Shown here one piece after another: positions 35,726-44,164 of a DNA stretch of 64,000 nucleotides. The number at the start of each line of letters is the position of its first letter. Positions within the stretch are counted from its first letter, which is position 1. Below the pieces are notes generated by a model. It was not told the DNA's origin. It worked only from the letters and a program-made list of their open reading frames with translations, and did not search any database. The translations under genes and the position numbers were made by a program. The stretch is from Actinomycetota bacterium (GTDB taxonomy: Bacteria > Actinomycetota > Thermoleophilia > Solirubrobacterales > Solirubrobacteraceae): NCBI GenBank assembly GCA_009699245.1, contig WLOQ01000003.1, forward strand, positions 124,001 to 188,000. The letters are read 5' to 3'.

Positions 35726-37351
35726 ATGATCCGCCGCTCGCGCCTCCCGCTCTTCGCCGTCCTCGCGTGCCTATGCAGCGCACTCGCGGCTCCCGCATGG
35801 GCGCAGGCCGGCGAGCCGCCGATTCTCAAGGTGAGCCCGCCGGCGGGCGCCCAGGTCCTGAAATACCGCTTCGGCCCGATCAAGGTCCAGCCGGGTCAGA
35901 ACCTCATCGACATCAACGTCCAGACGCAACGGCCAAGCCGCAACGGCTGGATCGTGGGCTTCCGCCCGGGCCTCGTCGACGCCGACAGCGGGCGCAGCCC
36001 CTCCGTCGACGTGGTGCATCTCCATCACGCCGTATGGCTCGTCGGCGAGCCGGGCCGAGGCCTGCGTCCGGTCTACGCCGCAGGCGAGGAGAAGACGGCC
36101 TTCCGCGCGCCTCCGGGATTCGGATGGCGCTACACGACCGATCAAACCTGGCTCATCAACCACATGCTCCACGACCTCGTCGGCTCGGCGCACTCGGTCT
36201 ACATCACGTACGAGCTGTGGTTCATCCCGGACAGCGCCCCAGAGGCCGCCGACATCACACGGATCGACACGCGCTGGATGGACGTCGAGGGGCTCAAGCC
36301 ATACCCCGTCTTCAACGCCGTGCGGGGCACCGGCGGGGCCGACCGCCGGTTCACCTTCCCCGACGAGGCGACCGACCCCTATCCCAGCAGTCCACCTCGA
36401 AACCGGTGGGTGGTCGATCGCGACGCGACGCTCGTGAGCACGGCCGGCCACCTGCATCCTGGTGGACTCTGGACCGATCTCAAGCTCACCCGCAACGGCA
36501 GGACGGTGAACCTCTTCCGTTCACGGGCGCATTACTACGAGCCGGCGGGCGCCGTCTCGTGGGATGTGTCGATGACGGCGACGCGTCCGACGTGGAGAGT
36601 CGCGGTGCGCAAGGGGGACATCCTGTCGACCAGCGCGACGTACGACACGCGCAGTCGCTCCTGGTACGAGGTGATGGGCATCATGGTCGTCGGGATGACG
36701 CAGACCCCGAAGGGCGGCGTCGACCCCTTCACCGGCAAGGTCGATCGGCGCGGCGTGCTCACGCACGGCCGCCTGCCGGAGAACATCGACCGCGGAGTGG
36801 GGGAGCCGAACCCCGGGCTCTCGAACCCACTGCGCCTGCGCAACGGGCCCTACGTCGACCGGGTCGTGATCCGCAATTTCGCCTTCGAGCAGGGCGACCT
36901 CTCACGTCGCGGCACGGCCGGGCTGCCGCCCGCCGTGCGCCAAGGTCAACAGCTTGAGTTCGTCAACGCGGACCAGCCACTCACGATCCGCTTCCACACG
37001 ATCACGGCATGCCGAGCGCCGTGCAATCGCACGGGCGGGATCCGCTATCCGCTCGCCGATGGGCGCGTGGCGTTCGATTCCGGCGAGCTCGGCTTCGGTC
37101 CGTCGATCGCGACCAGCGGGGTCTACGAGTCGGGCGACGGCCGCGTCCCGCTCACTGCCGCCGTGCCGGAGCCTGCCGACCCCGCGAACTGCGTCGGCCT
37201 CTCCGGGAGCACGAAGATCATCGCCAACGGCTGTGTCGGATCGGCGAGCTGGAAGACACCTGCATCGCTGCGGCCCGGGACCTACACGTTCTTCTGCCGG
37301 GTCCATCCGTTCATGCGCGGCGCGTTTCGCGTCGTGCGCTCCGGCGGCTGA
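35726..37351 (+). CDS. Secreted protein with histidine-rich copper-type domain and amicyanin-like cupredoxin domain
   Basis: A 541-residue exported protein (signal peptide ends near AWAQ, residue 27). The N-terminal half carries HLHH (98-101), NHMLH (145-149) and GHLHPGG (241-247); this spacing of HHH and HxH motifs recalls the copper sites of PHM-like monooxygenases and the SURNod19 family. The last 120 residues form a cupredoxin domain with His424 (RFHTITA), Cys524, His527 and Met530 in FFCRVHPFMRGAF, the amicyanin ligand spacing. A pairing of a type-2-like domain with an electron-transfer cupredoxin would suit a copper oxidase or monooxygenase. TAGGCT at 35686-35691 may be its -10. Confidence 0.7.
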   Translation: MIRRSRLPLFAVLACLCSALAAPAWAQAGEPPILKVSPPAGAQVLKYRFGPIKVQPGQNLIDINVQTQRPSRNGWIVGFRPGLVDADSGRSPSVDVVHLHHAVWLVGEPGRGLRPVYAAGEEKTAFRAPPGFGWRYTTDQTWLINHMLHDLVGSAHSVYITYELWFIPDSAPEAADITRIDTRWMDVEGLKPYPVFNAVRGTGGADRRFTFPDEATDPYPSSPPRNRWVVDRDATLVSTAGHLHPGGLWTDLKLTRNGRTVNLFRSRAHYYEPAGAVSWDVSMTATRPTWRVAVRKGDILSTSATYDTRSRSWYEVMGIMVVGMTQTPKGGVDPFTGKVDRRGVLTHGRLPENIDRGVGEPNPGLSNPLRLRNGPYVDRVVIRNFAFEQGDLSRRGTAGLPPAVRQGQQLEFVNADQPLTIRFHTITACRAPCNRTGGIRYPLADGRVAFDSGELGFGPSIATSGVYESGDGRVPLTAAVPEPADPANCVGLSGSTKIIANGCVGSASWKTPASLRPGTYTFFCRVHPFMRGAFRVVRSGG

Positions 37352-37372
37352 CCGCCCCCGACCGCCGTCACG

Positions 37373-37402
37373 CTGACCCGGCATCCACCAGGCGGGTAAC
37401 TC
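37373..37402 (+). promoter_or_regulatory. Candidate promoter of the surface-protein gene
   Basis: CTGACC (37373-37378) and TAACTC (37397-37402) are 18 bases apart. The predicted leader of about 50 bases contains the inverted repeat GCGCGG/CCGCGC at 37417-37436 and a strong GA-rich Shine-Dalgarno before ATG 37461. Confidence 0.35.
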
Positions 37403-37416
37403 CCCTCATCCCACTA

Positions 37417-37436
37417 GCGCGGCTGTCACACCGCGC
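37417..37436 (+). repeat. Inverted repeat in the leader of the surface-protein gene
   Basis: GCGCGG (37417-37422) and CCGCGC (37431-37436) flank an eight-base loop between two genes. It may act as terminator for the copper protein gene or as part of the next leader. Confidence 0.35.
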
Positions 37437-37460
37437 GCAAAGAGGAAGAGGAGTTCGCGC

Positions 37461-40400
37461 ATGCCAAGCTACGCAGTGCGGGGCACCACACGGTGGCTCC
37501 CCGCAGTTCTACTCACGGCCCTGCTGTTCGCCGGGTTCGCCGTGCTCGGCGTCTCCCGCGCGAGCGCCGCCGACTCCATCGAGTTGTCAGCAACATCGAC
37601 GCCGCTGAGCGGGTCGACCTTCCAAGGCGGCGACGGCAACCAGCGCACCGGGATCCCGTCATCCGTGCGCGACTGGCAGGACGTCACGGGGACGGGCTCC
37701 GGCATGAGGGCCCTCGTCGACGCCAGCAACCCGGACAAGCAGTTCGGCGGCGGCTCGAAGGAGGGAACGCCGGACGAGTGGACCTTTGACACGTCGGGTG
37801 CTGAGGCGACGCCGAGCAAGACGAACTTCAAGGTCGCCTGGAGCCTCTTCGAGGGCGACACGTACCTGCACAGCGCGTTCCGCAGACAGTCGAGCACAGG
37901 CCAGGCGTTCCTCGCCTTCGAGCTCAACCAGGACGTCCGTCAGTGGACCAATGGTGCCGGCGCGCTGATTCCCTGTCGCACGACCGGCGACCTGCTGATC
38001 ACGTACTTCGTCGACAACGCAAACCCGGACAAGATTAGCCTCTACGTCCAGAAGTGGGAGTCGGCGACGACCGTGAGCGCCGCTGAGGCAGCAGCAGGCC
38101 GGACGAACGGCGAGGGCTGCGCCAAGAGCGGCACGCTCGTCAGCGTTTCGGTCGATGCCGCGCTCGCACAGGGTGCAGTGAACACGCCGACGAACAACCT
38201 CGCGGCCGCCGAGATGCAGGCGCTGCGCAATCTTTCGGGTCAGACGACGGCGATCAAGGACCTGATCGACGCAGGCGCGATCGACGATCCGCTCGAAGCC
38301 TCGACGGCAGCGTCGTGCTCCGGCACAGCGGGGTGGATCTGCGCCGGCCTCTTCGGTGAAGGATCGCTCAACCTCCGCGGCCTGTACGCGGGCGCGTTCG
38401 GTGAGGAGGCGTGCTTCAGCTTCGGCTCGATGTGGGCGCACGGGCGCTCCTCGGAGTCGAGCTCTGCGGCGCTCCAGGACTACGTCGCGCCGGTGACGGC
38501 CCGCATCGCGGACTGCGATGCACGCATCCACGTGCGCAAGCGCGTCGGCGACAACGGGCAATACGTCAGCGGCGGTGCCGACTGGCACTTCACGGTGGAC
38601 GGCGTCCCGAGCCCCATCACGGTCGACGGGACCCCGTCGGGCCAGAACATGACCGGGACCGACGGCACCACGGTGTTCAACCTCGGCAACATCCCGAGCT
38701 CGGGCGCAACCGGCACGGTGACGATCGCCGAGACGCAGCAGGCAGGCCATGTCTTCGACAGCGGCTCCTGCAAGCTCAGCACCGAGGCGAACGGTTGGGA
38801 GGACCCGAACGGCACGACCATCGGGTCGTTCTCGAACGGGGTCGCGACCCTCACGGATCTCGCGATCTCCCGAGGCACCGACTGGTGGTGCACCTTCAAC
38901 AACCTCCTGACGCCGGACCTCTCGGTGACCAAGACGGCTGATGATGCGTCGGTGAATGCGGGTGATGGGATCGGGTTTGTGATCACGACGACGAACGCCG
39001 GGCCGGGCACCGCCAGTGGTGTGGCGCTCGGTGATGATCTGCCGGCCGGGGTGACGTGGAATATCGCGTCGCAGTCCGATACCAGTGATCCGTTTGACTG
39101 CGTGATCACCGGTGCGCCCGGCAGTCAGAAGCTGGCGTGTGATTACGGCACGCTCGCGGCCGACGCAACGCGTGCTGTGCATGTGACCGCCACGACGAGC
39201 TTCATCGCGTGCTCGACGTACGACAACACCGCCACCCTCACCGCATCCAACAGCCCCGACCGCGAAGACTCCGCCACGGTCACGTGCCTGGAGCCGGCGA
39301 CCGTGCGGATCGTCAAGGATGTCTCGAATGTCGCTGACGACGACACGCAGTTCGGGTTCACCTCAACCCTGACACCCAACAGCGGTGATCAGAGCACGAC
39401 GTTCAAGCTCGCCGAGACGGACTCGCGGAAGGTCTTCCGGGTCCATCCGGGAGCGAGCTACGTGATCACGGAGGACAATCCGCTCCCGTCGGGCTATCGC
39501 CTGACCGGCGCCTCGTGCTCCGCGACCCAGACCAATCCGAGCCTGAATACGAATGACCCGACCGACCGCAAGGTCACGACGGTCGAACTCGCTCCCGGGG
39601 CGGACGTCACGTGCACGTTCACGAATGAGCGGCTCAGCGGCGGCATCACCGTCGTCAAGAGCCCGGCCACCCAGGATCTGTATCTCGACGGGACGGCGTC
39701 GTACAGCTATCTCGTCACCGCGAGCGGAACGTCCGATCTGAGCGATGTCAGCGTCAGTGACGACCACTGCTCGAACGTGACGCCGACGAGCGTCGCACTC
39801 CTGGAGGCCGGCAGCAGCACGACGTTCACCTGCTCGGTGAGCGCCGCGACCCTGTTCGGGACCGGGACGGATCCGATCACGAACACCGCGACGGCCAATG
39901 GCACGACCCGGGGCGGATCGACCGTGCAGGACACCGACACCGCTCTGACGCGCCTGCTGACGCCCGGCATCGCGATTGCCAAGACCGGACCGGCGACCGC
40001 GACGGCAGGTGCGCTCCTGACCTACACGCTCAACGTGAGCAACACGGGGAACACGTCGTTCCTCGCCGGCCAGGTGCGCGTCACCGATCCGCTGTGCGAG
40101 GCGCCACCGGCGCTCGTCACGACGAACGGCGACACGACGCCCGAGCAGCTCGATCCGAGCGACCGCTGGACGTACACCTGCCAGGCGCAGACCACCGTCG
40201 GCGAGACGCAGGTCGTCAACACCGGCCTCGTCAACGGTACGGATACCGGCGGCAAGGTCGTCACCGCTGATGATCAGGCCACGACGGTGCTCACCGCGCC
40301 GATCATCGTGGTCAGCCCGGAGACCGCTGCGAGCGTTCCCGGTCGTGCACGGCTCGCCGGCACGGTCGGATGCGCCAGCAGCCGGTACGCCTACGCGGCC

Positions 40401-40646
40401 GTGACGGGCCAGCGCATCACGCGGGTGACGTTCTATGTGAACGGTCACAAGGTCAAGACGCTCAGGCATCCGAACTCCGGTTCGCGCTACCTGCTGCGGT
40501 ACCGGACGAAGACGCTGCGCTACGGGACCTACAAGGTCACCGCGCGCGTGGTGTTCGCAACCTCGAGTCTCACTCGAGCCAAAACGCTGCGGCTGCAGTT
40601 CTCCCGCTGTCGTCCTCAGGTGATCGCGCCGCGGTTCACCGGCTGA
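37461..40646 (+). CDS. Large secreted surface protein with DUF11-type repeats
   Basis: A 1061-residue exported protein. A signal peptide ends at SRASA (about 36). The first 350 residues are an unassigned domain with paired cysteines. A SpaA-like segment (HVRKRVGDNGQYVSGGADWH) follows, then several DUF11-like beta domains recognisable by LSVTKTADD, VRIVKDVSN, ITVVKSPAT and IAIAKTGPA, each with NTGN/NAGPG-type cores. The C-terminal 110 residues are rich in Arg/Lys/Tyr, with no LPXTG and no membrane helix, so wall attachment would be non-covalent. Bases 38930-39190 use many T-ending codons unlike the rest. A stable terminator follows. Confidence 0.85.
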   Translation: MPSYAVRGTTRWLPAVLLTALLFAGFAVLGVSRASAADSIELSATSTPLSGSTFQGGDGNQRTGIPSSVRDWQDVTGTGSGMRALVDASNPDKQFGGGSKEGTPDEWTFDTSGAEATPSKTNFKVAWSLFEGDTYLHSAFRRQSSTGQAFLAFELNQDVRQWTNGAGALIPCRTTGDLLITYFVDNANPDKISLYVQKWESATTVSAAEAAAGRTNGEGCAKSGTLVSVSVDAALAQGAVNTPTNNLAAAEMQALRNLSGQTTAIKDLIDAGAIDDPLEASTAASCSGTAGWICAGLFGEGSLNLRGLYAGAFGEEACFSFGSMWAHGRSSESSSAALQDYVAPVTARIADCDARIHVRKRVGDNGQYVSGGADWHFTVDGVPSPITVDGTPSGQNMTGTDGTTVFNLGNIPSSGATGTVTIAETQQAGHVFDSGSCKLSTEANGWEDPNGTTIGSFSNGVATLTDLAISRGTDWWCTFNNLLTPDLSVTKTADDASVNAGDGIGFVITTTNAGPGTASGVALGDDLPAGVTWNIASQSDTSDPFDCVITGAPGSQKLACDYGTLAADATRAVHVTATTSFIACSTYDNTATLTASNSPDREDSATVTCLEPATVRIVKDVSNVADDDTQFGFTSTLTPNSGDQSTTFKLAETDSRKVFRVHPGASYVITEDNPLPSGYRLTGASCSATQTNPSLNTNDPTDRKVTTVELAPGADVTCTFTNERLSGGITVVKSPATQDLYLDGTASYSYLVTASGTSDLSDVSVSDDHCSNVTPTSVALLEAGSSTTFTCSVSAATLFGTGTDPITNTATANGTTRGGSTVQDTDTALTRLLTPGIAIAKTGPATATAGALLTYTLNVSNTGNTSFLAGQVRVTDPLCEAPPALVTTNGDTTPEQLDPSDRWTYTCQAQTTVGETQVVNTGLVNGTDTGGKVVTADDQATTVLTAPIIVVSPETAASVPGRARLAGTVGCASSRYAYAAVTGQRITRVTFYVNGHKVKTLRHPNSGSRYLLRYRTKTLRYGTYKVTARVVFATSSLTRAKTLRLQFSRCRPQVIAPRFTG

Positions 40647-40668
40647 TCGCCCCTCCGGCCCTGATCAC

Positions 40669-40711
40669 CACGACGCTCGAGCCCGCCCAGTGCGGGCTCG
40701 AGTTCGTCGTG
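40669..40711 (+). terminator. Long perfect hairpin terminator
   Basis: CACGACG-CTCGAGCCCGC pairs with GCGGGCTCGAG-tt-CGTCGTG around a five-base loop: 18 pairs with one two-base bulge. It starts 22 bases after the surface-protein stop. No T-run follows, as is common for actinobacterial terminators. Confidence 0.7.
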
Positions 40712-40742
40712 AGGGATGGCACTCGGGCCGCCCTGCCACCGC

Positions 40743-40748
40743 TACCCT
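40743..40748 (+). promoter_or_regulatory. -10-like box of the L,D-transpeptidase gene
   Basis: TACCCT lies 12 bases before an in-frame GTG (40761) and 24 before the ATG (40773) of the signal-peptide frame. Confidence 0.35.
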
Positions 40749-40772
40749 GAGCCGCGCACCGTGTTGGGACCG

Positions 40773-41550
40773 ATGATGAAGCCTCGTGCGCGCCACCTTG
40801 CCGTCGGCCTCGCCGCATTCGGGCTCGCCTGCGGGGCCGGCGAGCGGGTGCCGGTGCCGCACTGGCGCAGGATCCCGCCACGGTGACGACGCCGGAAGAG
40901 CAGCCGAAGCTCCCGCTGATCAGGCACCTCTCGGATGAGAACTCCCTGAGCCGGTGGGCGCATCCGGCACGCATGGTCGACATCCGCACGCGCCACTCCT
41001 CAAAGGCGCCGCGCATCGGCACGCTGCGCTTCTTCACCGAGGACGGGTTCCCCGAGATCTACCTCGCACTGACGAGCTACACGGGCATCGATGGCGTCGA
41101 ATGGCTCAAGTCCGCGTTCCAAAACGCCCGAACGGAGCGACGGGCTGGGTCCGGGCCGATGCCCTCGGGACCCTCAATGTGAACCGCTTCCAGCTCGTGG
41201 TGAACCGCACGACGCTGAAGGCGACCCTCTTCCGCAGCCGGAAGCGCATCTGGTCAGCACCCGTCGGCGTCGGTGCGCCGGGAACGATCACTCCCGGTGG
41301 CCGCTTTTACGTGCGCGAGAAGTTTCGCTTTCGCAACACGCCGGTCTATGGGACCCACGCCATCGGCACCTCCGCGTACGCCCCGACGCTCTCGGATTGG
41401 CCGGGGGGAGGCGTGATCGGGATTCACGGCACCAACCAGCCCGGCCTGATCCCTGGTCGGCCCTCGCACGGCTGCATCCGCGTACGCAACGCCGACATCG
41501 CGCGCCTCTGGCGCCTGATCCCGCTCGGTACGCCCATTTACATCCGCTAA
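40773..41550 (+). pseudogene. L,D-transpeptidase (YkuD) precursor with two frameshifts
   Basis: Three frames together spell one exported L,D-transpeptidase. A signal peptide (MMKPRARHLAVGLAAFGLAC) is read from 40773; the product continues one frame back with ALAQDPATVTTPEEQPKLPL (from about 40850) through an SH3-like segment ending GIDGVEWLK; then one frame back again come VRVPKRPNGATGWVRADAL and the YkuD domain. The catalytic HGTNQPG and SHGCIRV motifs are intact. Both shifts are -1, as if one base were missing near 40835-40850 and one near 41105 (AAG|GTC). Either two sequencing errors or a decaying gene. YkuD enzymes make 3-3 peptidoglycan crosslinks. Confidence 0.8.
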
Positions 41551-41572
41551 ACCTCGCCTGCAACGGTTTCTG

Positions 41573-41593
41573 CAGGGGCAGGAGATGCCCCTG
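41573..41593 (+). terminator. Hairpin terminator of the L,D-transpeptidase gene
   Basis: CAGGGGCA (41573-41580) and TGCCCCTG (41586-41593) form a perfect 8-bp stem with a five-base loop, 22 bases after the stop codon and just before the riboswitch. Confidence 0.55.
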
Positions 41594-41605
41594 GTACGTT
41601 GTTCG

Positions 41606-41746
41606 GACGCCGAGTTCCTATGGCCCAGGCCACAGGGAACGGGGGACCCATTGCGACCCGCACGGTCGCGGGGGCGAATCACCGCATCAGCGGTGTAGCG
41701 CGCGCCACAGGCGCTCGCGAGCCCGTCAGCTCACCTCGTAGGCGTC
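41606..41746 (+). promoter_or_regulatory. c-di-AMP riboswitch (ydaO-yuaA type)
   Basis: The 141-base leader shows the conserved blocks of the ydaO family in order: P1 strand GACGCC (41606-41611), AGGGAACGGGGGACCCA, GGGGGCGAATC, and the long 3' signature CCCGTCAGCTCACCTCG followed by the closing P1 strand GGCGTC (41741-41746). In actinobacteria this class sits before genes for cell-wall hydrolases and turns them off when c-di-AMP binds. The next start codon is only 10 bases after P1 and lacks a Shine-Dalgarno, so control could act on transcription or ribosome access. The fold was judged by eye. Confidence 0.88.
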
Positions 41747-41756
41747 AACCCATTTC

Positions 41757-42674
41757 ATGCTCATGAACCGTCATCTCCGCCGCGGCATGCCGCCGCTCGC
41801 CCTCATCCTCGCGGTGCTGGGCACGACCATCGCCGCCTCCAGCGCTCACGCCATGCCGACCGTCAAGCCTGACGACCACGGGGCGGGGGTGCGCGTCGTC
41901 CAGCGGGCGCTCGGCCTTGCGCCTGATGGCCTCTACGGCAAGGGCACCAAGAAGGCGATCCGCCGTTTCCAGCGCCAGCACGAGCTCAAGGCGGACGGCG
42001 TCGTCGGACCCGCCACCTGGAACATGCTGCGCCGCGCCGGTCGCCTCGGCTCGACGATCCACCGGTCGAGTGGGCGTTCGCGTGGGACCGCCGCGCCGCA
42101 GGCGTCGGTCCGCCGCCTCCAGGCAGCACTCGGCATCGACGCCGACGGGGTCTTCGGCCCGGGCACCGAGTCCGCGGTCAAGGAATTCCAGCGCACGCAC
42201 AGCCTGACTCCCGACGGCGTGGTCGGCCCCGCGACCTGGCAGGCACTCGGCCTCGGTGATGGACTGCCGGTGCTCAAGCGCGCCGGAGCCGCGGGCCCGG
42301 CGGGCCCGCCGCAGGAGATCACGTCTGCGATCGCTGCCGCGAATCGCATCGCGCACAAGCCCTACATCTGGGGTGGCGGTCACGGCAGCTTCGAGGCCGC
42401 CGGCTACGATTGCTCCGGCTCGGTCTCCTACGTGCTCCATGCCGCGGGCCTCCTGTCGAAGCCCATGGCCTCAGGGGAGTTCACGGGCTGGGGCAAGTCC
42501 GGTCCCGGGCGCTGGATCACGATCTACGCGAACGGCGGTCACATGTTCATGACCATCCGCACGCCGAACGGCCTCATGCGGTACGACACGTCCGGCATGG
42601 ACGACGGGTCCCGCTGGGACGGCGACCTGCGGCCCGCCTCCGGGTACGTCGTGCGCCATCCTCACGGCTTCTAG
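41757..42674 (+). CDS. Secreted NlpC/P60 peptidoglycan endopeptidase with two PG-binding domains
   Basis: A 305-residue exported hydrolase. A signal peptide ends at SSAHA; two peptidoglycan-binding type 1 repeats follow (VRVVQRALGLAPDGLYGKGT and VRRLQAALGIDADGVFGPGT, each closing with DGVVGPATW). The C-terminal NlpC/P60 domain has the catalytic cysteine in YDCSGSVSYVLHAAG and the histidine in NGGHMFMTI. It would cleave stem peptides in the cell wall. The c-di-AMP riboswitch directly upstream ties its expression to osmotic and turgor signalling. ATGs at 41757 and 41763 are both possible starts. Confidence 0.94.
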   Translation: MLMNRHLRRGMPPLALILAVLGTTIAASSAHAMPTVKPDDHGAGVRVVQRALGLAPDGLYGKGTKKAIRRFQRQHELKADGVVGPATWNMLRRAGRLGSTIHRSSGRSRGTAAPQASVRRLQAALGIDADGVFGPGTESAVKEFQRTHSLTPDGVVGPATWQALGLGDGLPVLKRAGAAGPAGPPQEITSAIAAANRIAHKPYIWGGGHGSFEAAGYDCSGSVSYVLHAAGLLSKPMASGEFTGWGKSGPGRWITIYANGGHMFMTIRTPNGLMRYDTSGMDDGSRWDGDLRPASGYVVRHPHGF

Positions 42675-42680
42675 GCCGGC

Positions 42681-43604
42681 TCAGGGTCGCACAGGCACGT
42701 CGGTGAGCCGCTCCGACGCCTCCCAGAGGCGCCGACGGCTCACCGGGTCCTTCGAGTCCCGGCTGCTCGAGACGAGGCGAGGATGTCCGCGCATCTCGCC
42801 TGGGCCGTCCGGCCCGACGTACGCCCCGGGGCGCAGCGGCATCGTCACCGCATAGAGCGTGGGGAGGGCCCCCATCGCTGCGGACTGCCCGGTGCGTGAG
42901 CCGACCGCCGCGTAGACGCGGCCCTTCAGCGGGCGTCCGTCCATCTGGGGCGCGATGGCCTGGAGATTCGTGTGCGTATACCCGGGATGGGCTGCGAGCG
43001 CGACGAGGGGGGAGCCGGCGGTACGGGCGCGGGACTGCAGCTCGTAGGTGAAGAGGAGGTTGGCGAGCTTCGACTGCGCGTATGCGCCCCAGCGCCGATA
43101 GCGGCGCTCCGCGTTGAGATCGTCGAAGTCCACGCGCCCGATGCGATGAACGAGACTCGCGACGCTGACGACGCGCGGGGCGGTGGCAGCGCGCAGGAGG
43201 GGGAGGAGGGCGCCGGTCAGCGCGAAGTGCCCGAGGTGATTGGTGCCGAACTGCAGCTCAAAGCCATCCGCGGTCTCCCGCCGCGGTGTCGCCATGACGC
43301 CGGCGTTGTTGACGAGGACATCGACCTGCGCGAATCGGGTCTCGAGCGCGTCGGCGAACGCACCGATCGACTGCAGGCTGGCAAGATCGAGCGGGAGCAG
43401 CTGCGGTGCGACGTCCGTCGCTGCGGGACTGACCTGCGCGAGGGCGCGCGCGCCGCGTTCGGCGTCGCGGCAGGCGAGCACCACCTGGGCGCCCGCAGCG
43501 GCGAGCCCGATCGCCGTGTGCAGCCCGATGCCGCTGTTGGCGCCCGTGACCACCACCGTGCGACCGCGCTGGTCCGGGACCTGCTCTGCTGTCCAGCGCT
43601 TCAC
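42681..43604 (-). CDS. Short-chain dehydrogenase (retinol-dehydrogenase-like)
   Basis: A 307-residue SDR. VVVTGANSGIGLHTAIGLA is the cofactor motif, LVNNAGVMATP the NAG motif, and GAYAQSKLANLLF the YxxxK catalytic motif. Arg after strand 2 (LACRDAERG) suggests NADP. The long C-terminus and GTNHLGHFALTGALLP are typical of the RDH/WWOX-like subgroup that also includes many bacterial proteins of unknown substrate. Start is a GTG with TAGGCT seven bases upstream. It ends six bases after the NlpC/P60 gene on the other strand. Confidence 0.88.
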   Translation of the reverse strand: MKRWTAEQVPDQRGRTVVVTGANSGIGLHTAIGLAAAGAQVVLACRDAERGARALAQVSPAATDVAPQLLPLDLASLQSIGAFADALETRFAQVDVLVNNAGVMATPRRETADGFELQFGTNHLGHFALTGALLPLLRAATAPRVVSVASLVHRIGRVDFDDLNAERRYRRWGAYAQSKLANLLFTYELQSRARTAGSPLVALAAHPGYTHTNLQAIAPQMDGRPLKGRVYAAVGSRTGQSAAMGALPTLYAVTMPLRPGAYVGPDGPGEMRGHPRLVSSSRDSKDPVSRRRLWEASERLTDVPVRP

Positions 43605-43611
43605 GGTGAGG

Positions 43612-43617
43612 AGCCTA
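43612..43617 (-). promoter_or_regulatory. -10-like box of the SDR gene
   Basis: TAGGCT on the minus strand ends seven bases before the GTG at 43604. Confidence 0.5.
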
Positions 43618-43700
43618 GGTGCTCGCGCGGTCTGTCACGTATCAGACACCGAAACTGGCTGACATGCGCAGGATCGGACCGTCCGCGAAGCACCTGCACC

Positions 43701-43706
43701 TAGCGT
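43701..43706 (+). promoter_or_regulatory. -10-like box of the phospholipase gene
   Basis: TAGCGT ends seven bases before the ATG at 43714. Confidence 0.5.
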
Positions 43707-43713
43707 CGCGTCC

Positions 43714-44160
43714 ATGACACGCACGATCGTCCTCGTCCCGCTGCTGACACTGGCTCTCACCTGGGGCACGGCTGCCCAAGCCGGCGCCTCGGGTACGTCG
43801 GACGTGGGCTCCCGCGCCCGAGCGTTCGTCGCGATGACCCACGAACGCTTCATGGCGCAGGCCGCCAGCGTGTCTGCACCGTTCGACTGGGCAACCGACG
43901 GCTGTACTGCAACGCCCGCGAGCTGGGCGGCGACGTTCCGCCCAGCCTGCGTCCAGCATGACTTCGGCTATCGGAACCTTGGCTACGGCCTGCGGCTGAG
44001 CCGACTCGAAGCGACGCGCCGCTGGATCGATGAGCGCTTCCTCGACGAGATGCGCCGCATCTGTGACGCGGGCCGGCGAGGCCTGCGGCGCGTCGCGTGC
44101 CGCACGCGGGCGACCCTCATGTGGGCCGCGGTGCGCGTCGCGAACCGGCCGTGGACGTGA
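43714..44160 (+). CDS. Secreted prokaryotic phospholipase A2
   Basis: A 148-residue exported protein. The signal peptide (LVPLLTLALTWGTAAQAGA) precedes a small helical domain. DWATDGCTATP and CVQHDFGYRNLG supply the disulfide cysteines and the catalytic His-Asp pair of the Streptomyces violaceoruber-type phospholipase A2, and a second cysteine pair lies in RRICDAGRRGLRRVACR. These calcium-dependent enzymes release the sn-2 fatty acid from phospholipids outside the cell. It converges on the GroES gene, four bases away. Confidence 0.88.
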   Translation: MTRTIVLVPLLTLALTWGTAAQAGASGTSDVGSRARAFVAMTHERFMAQAASVSAPFDWATDGCTATPASWAATFRPACVQHDFGYRNLGYGLRLSRLEATRRWIDERFLDEMRRICDAGRRGLRRVACRTRATLMWAAVRVANRPWT

Positions 44161-44164
44161 CGGA

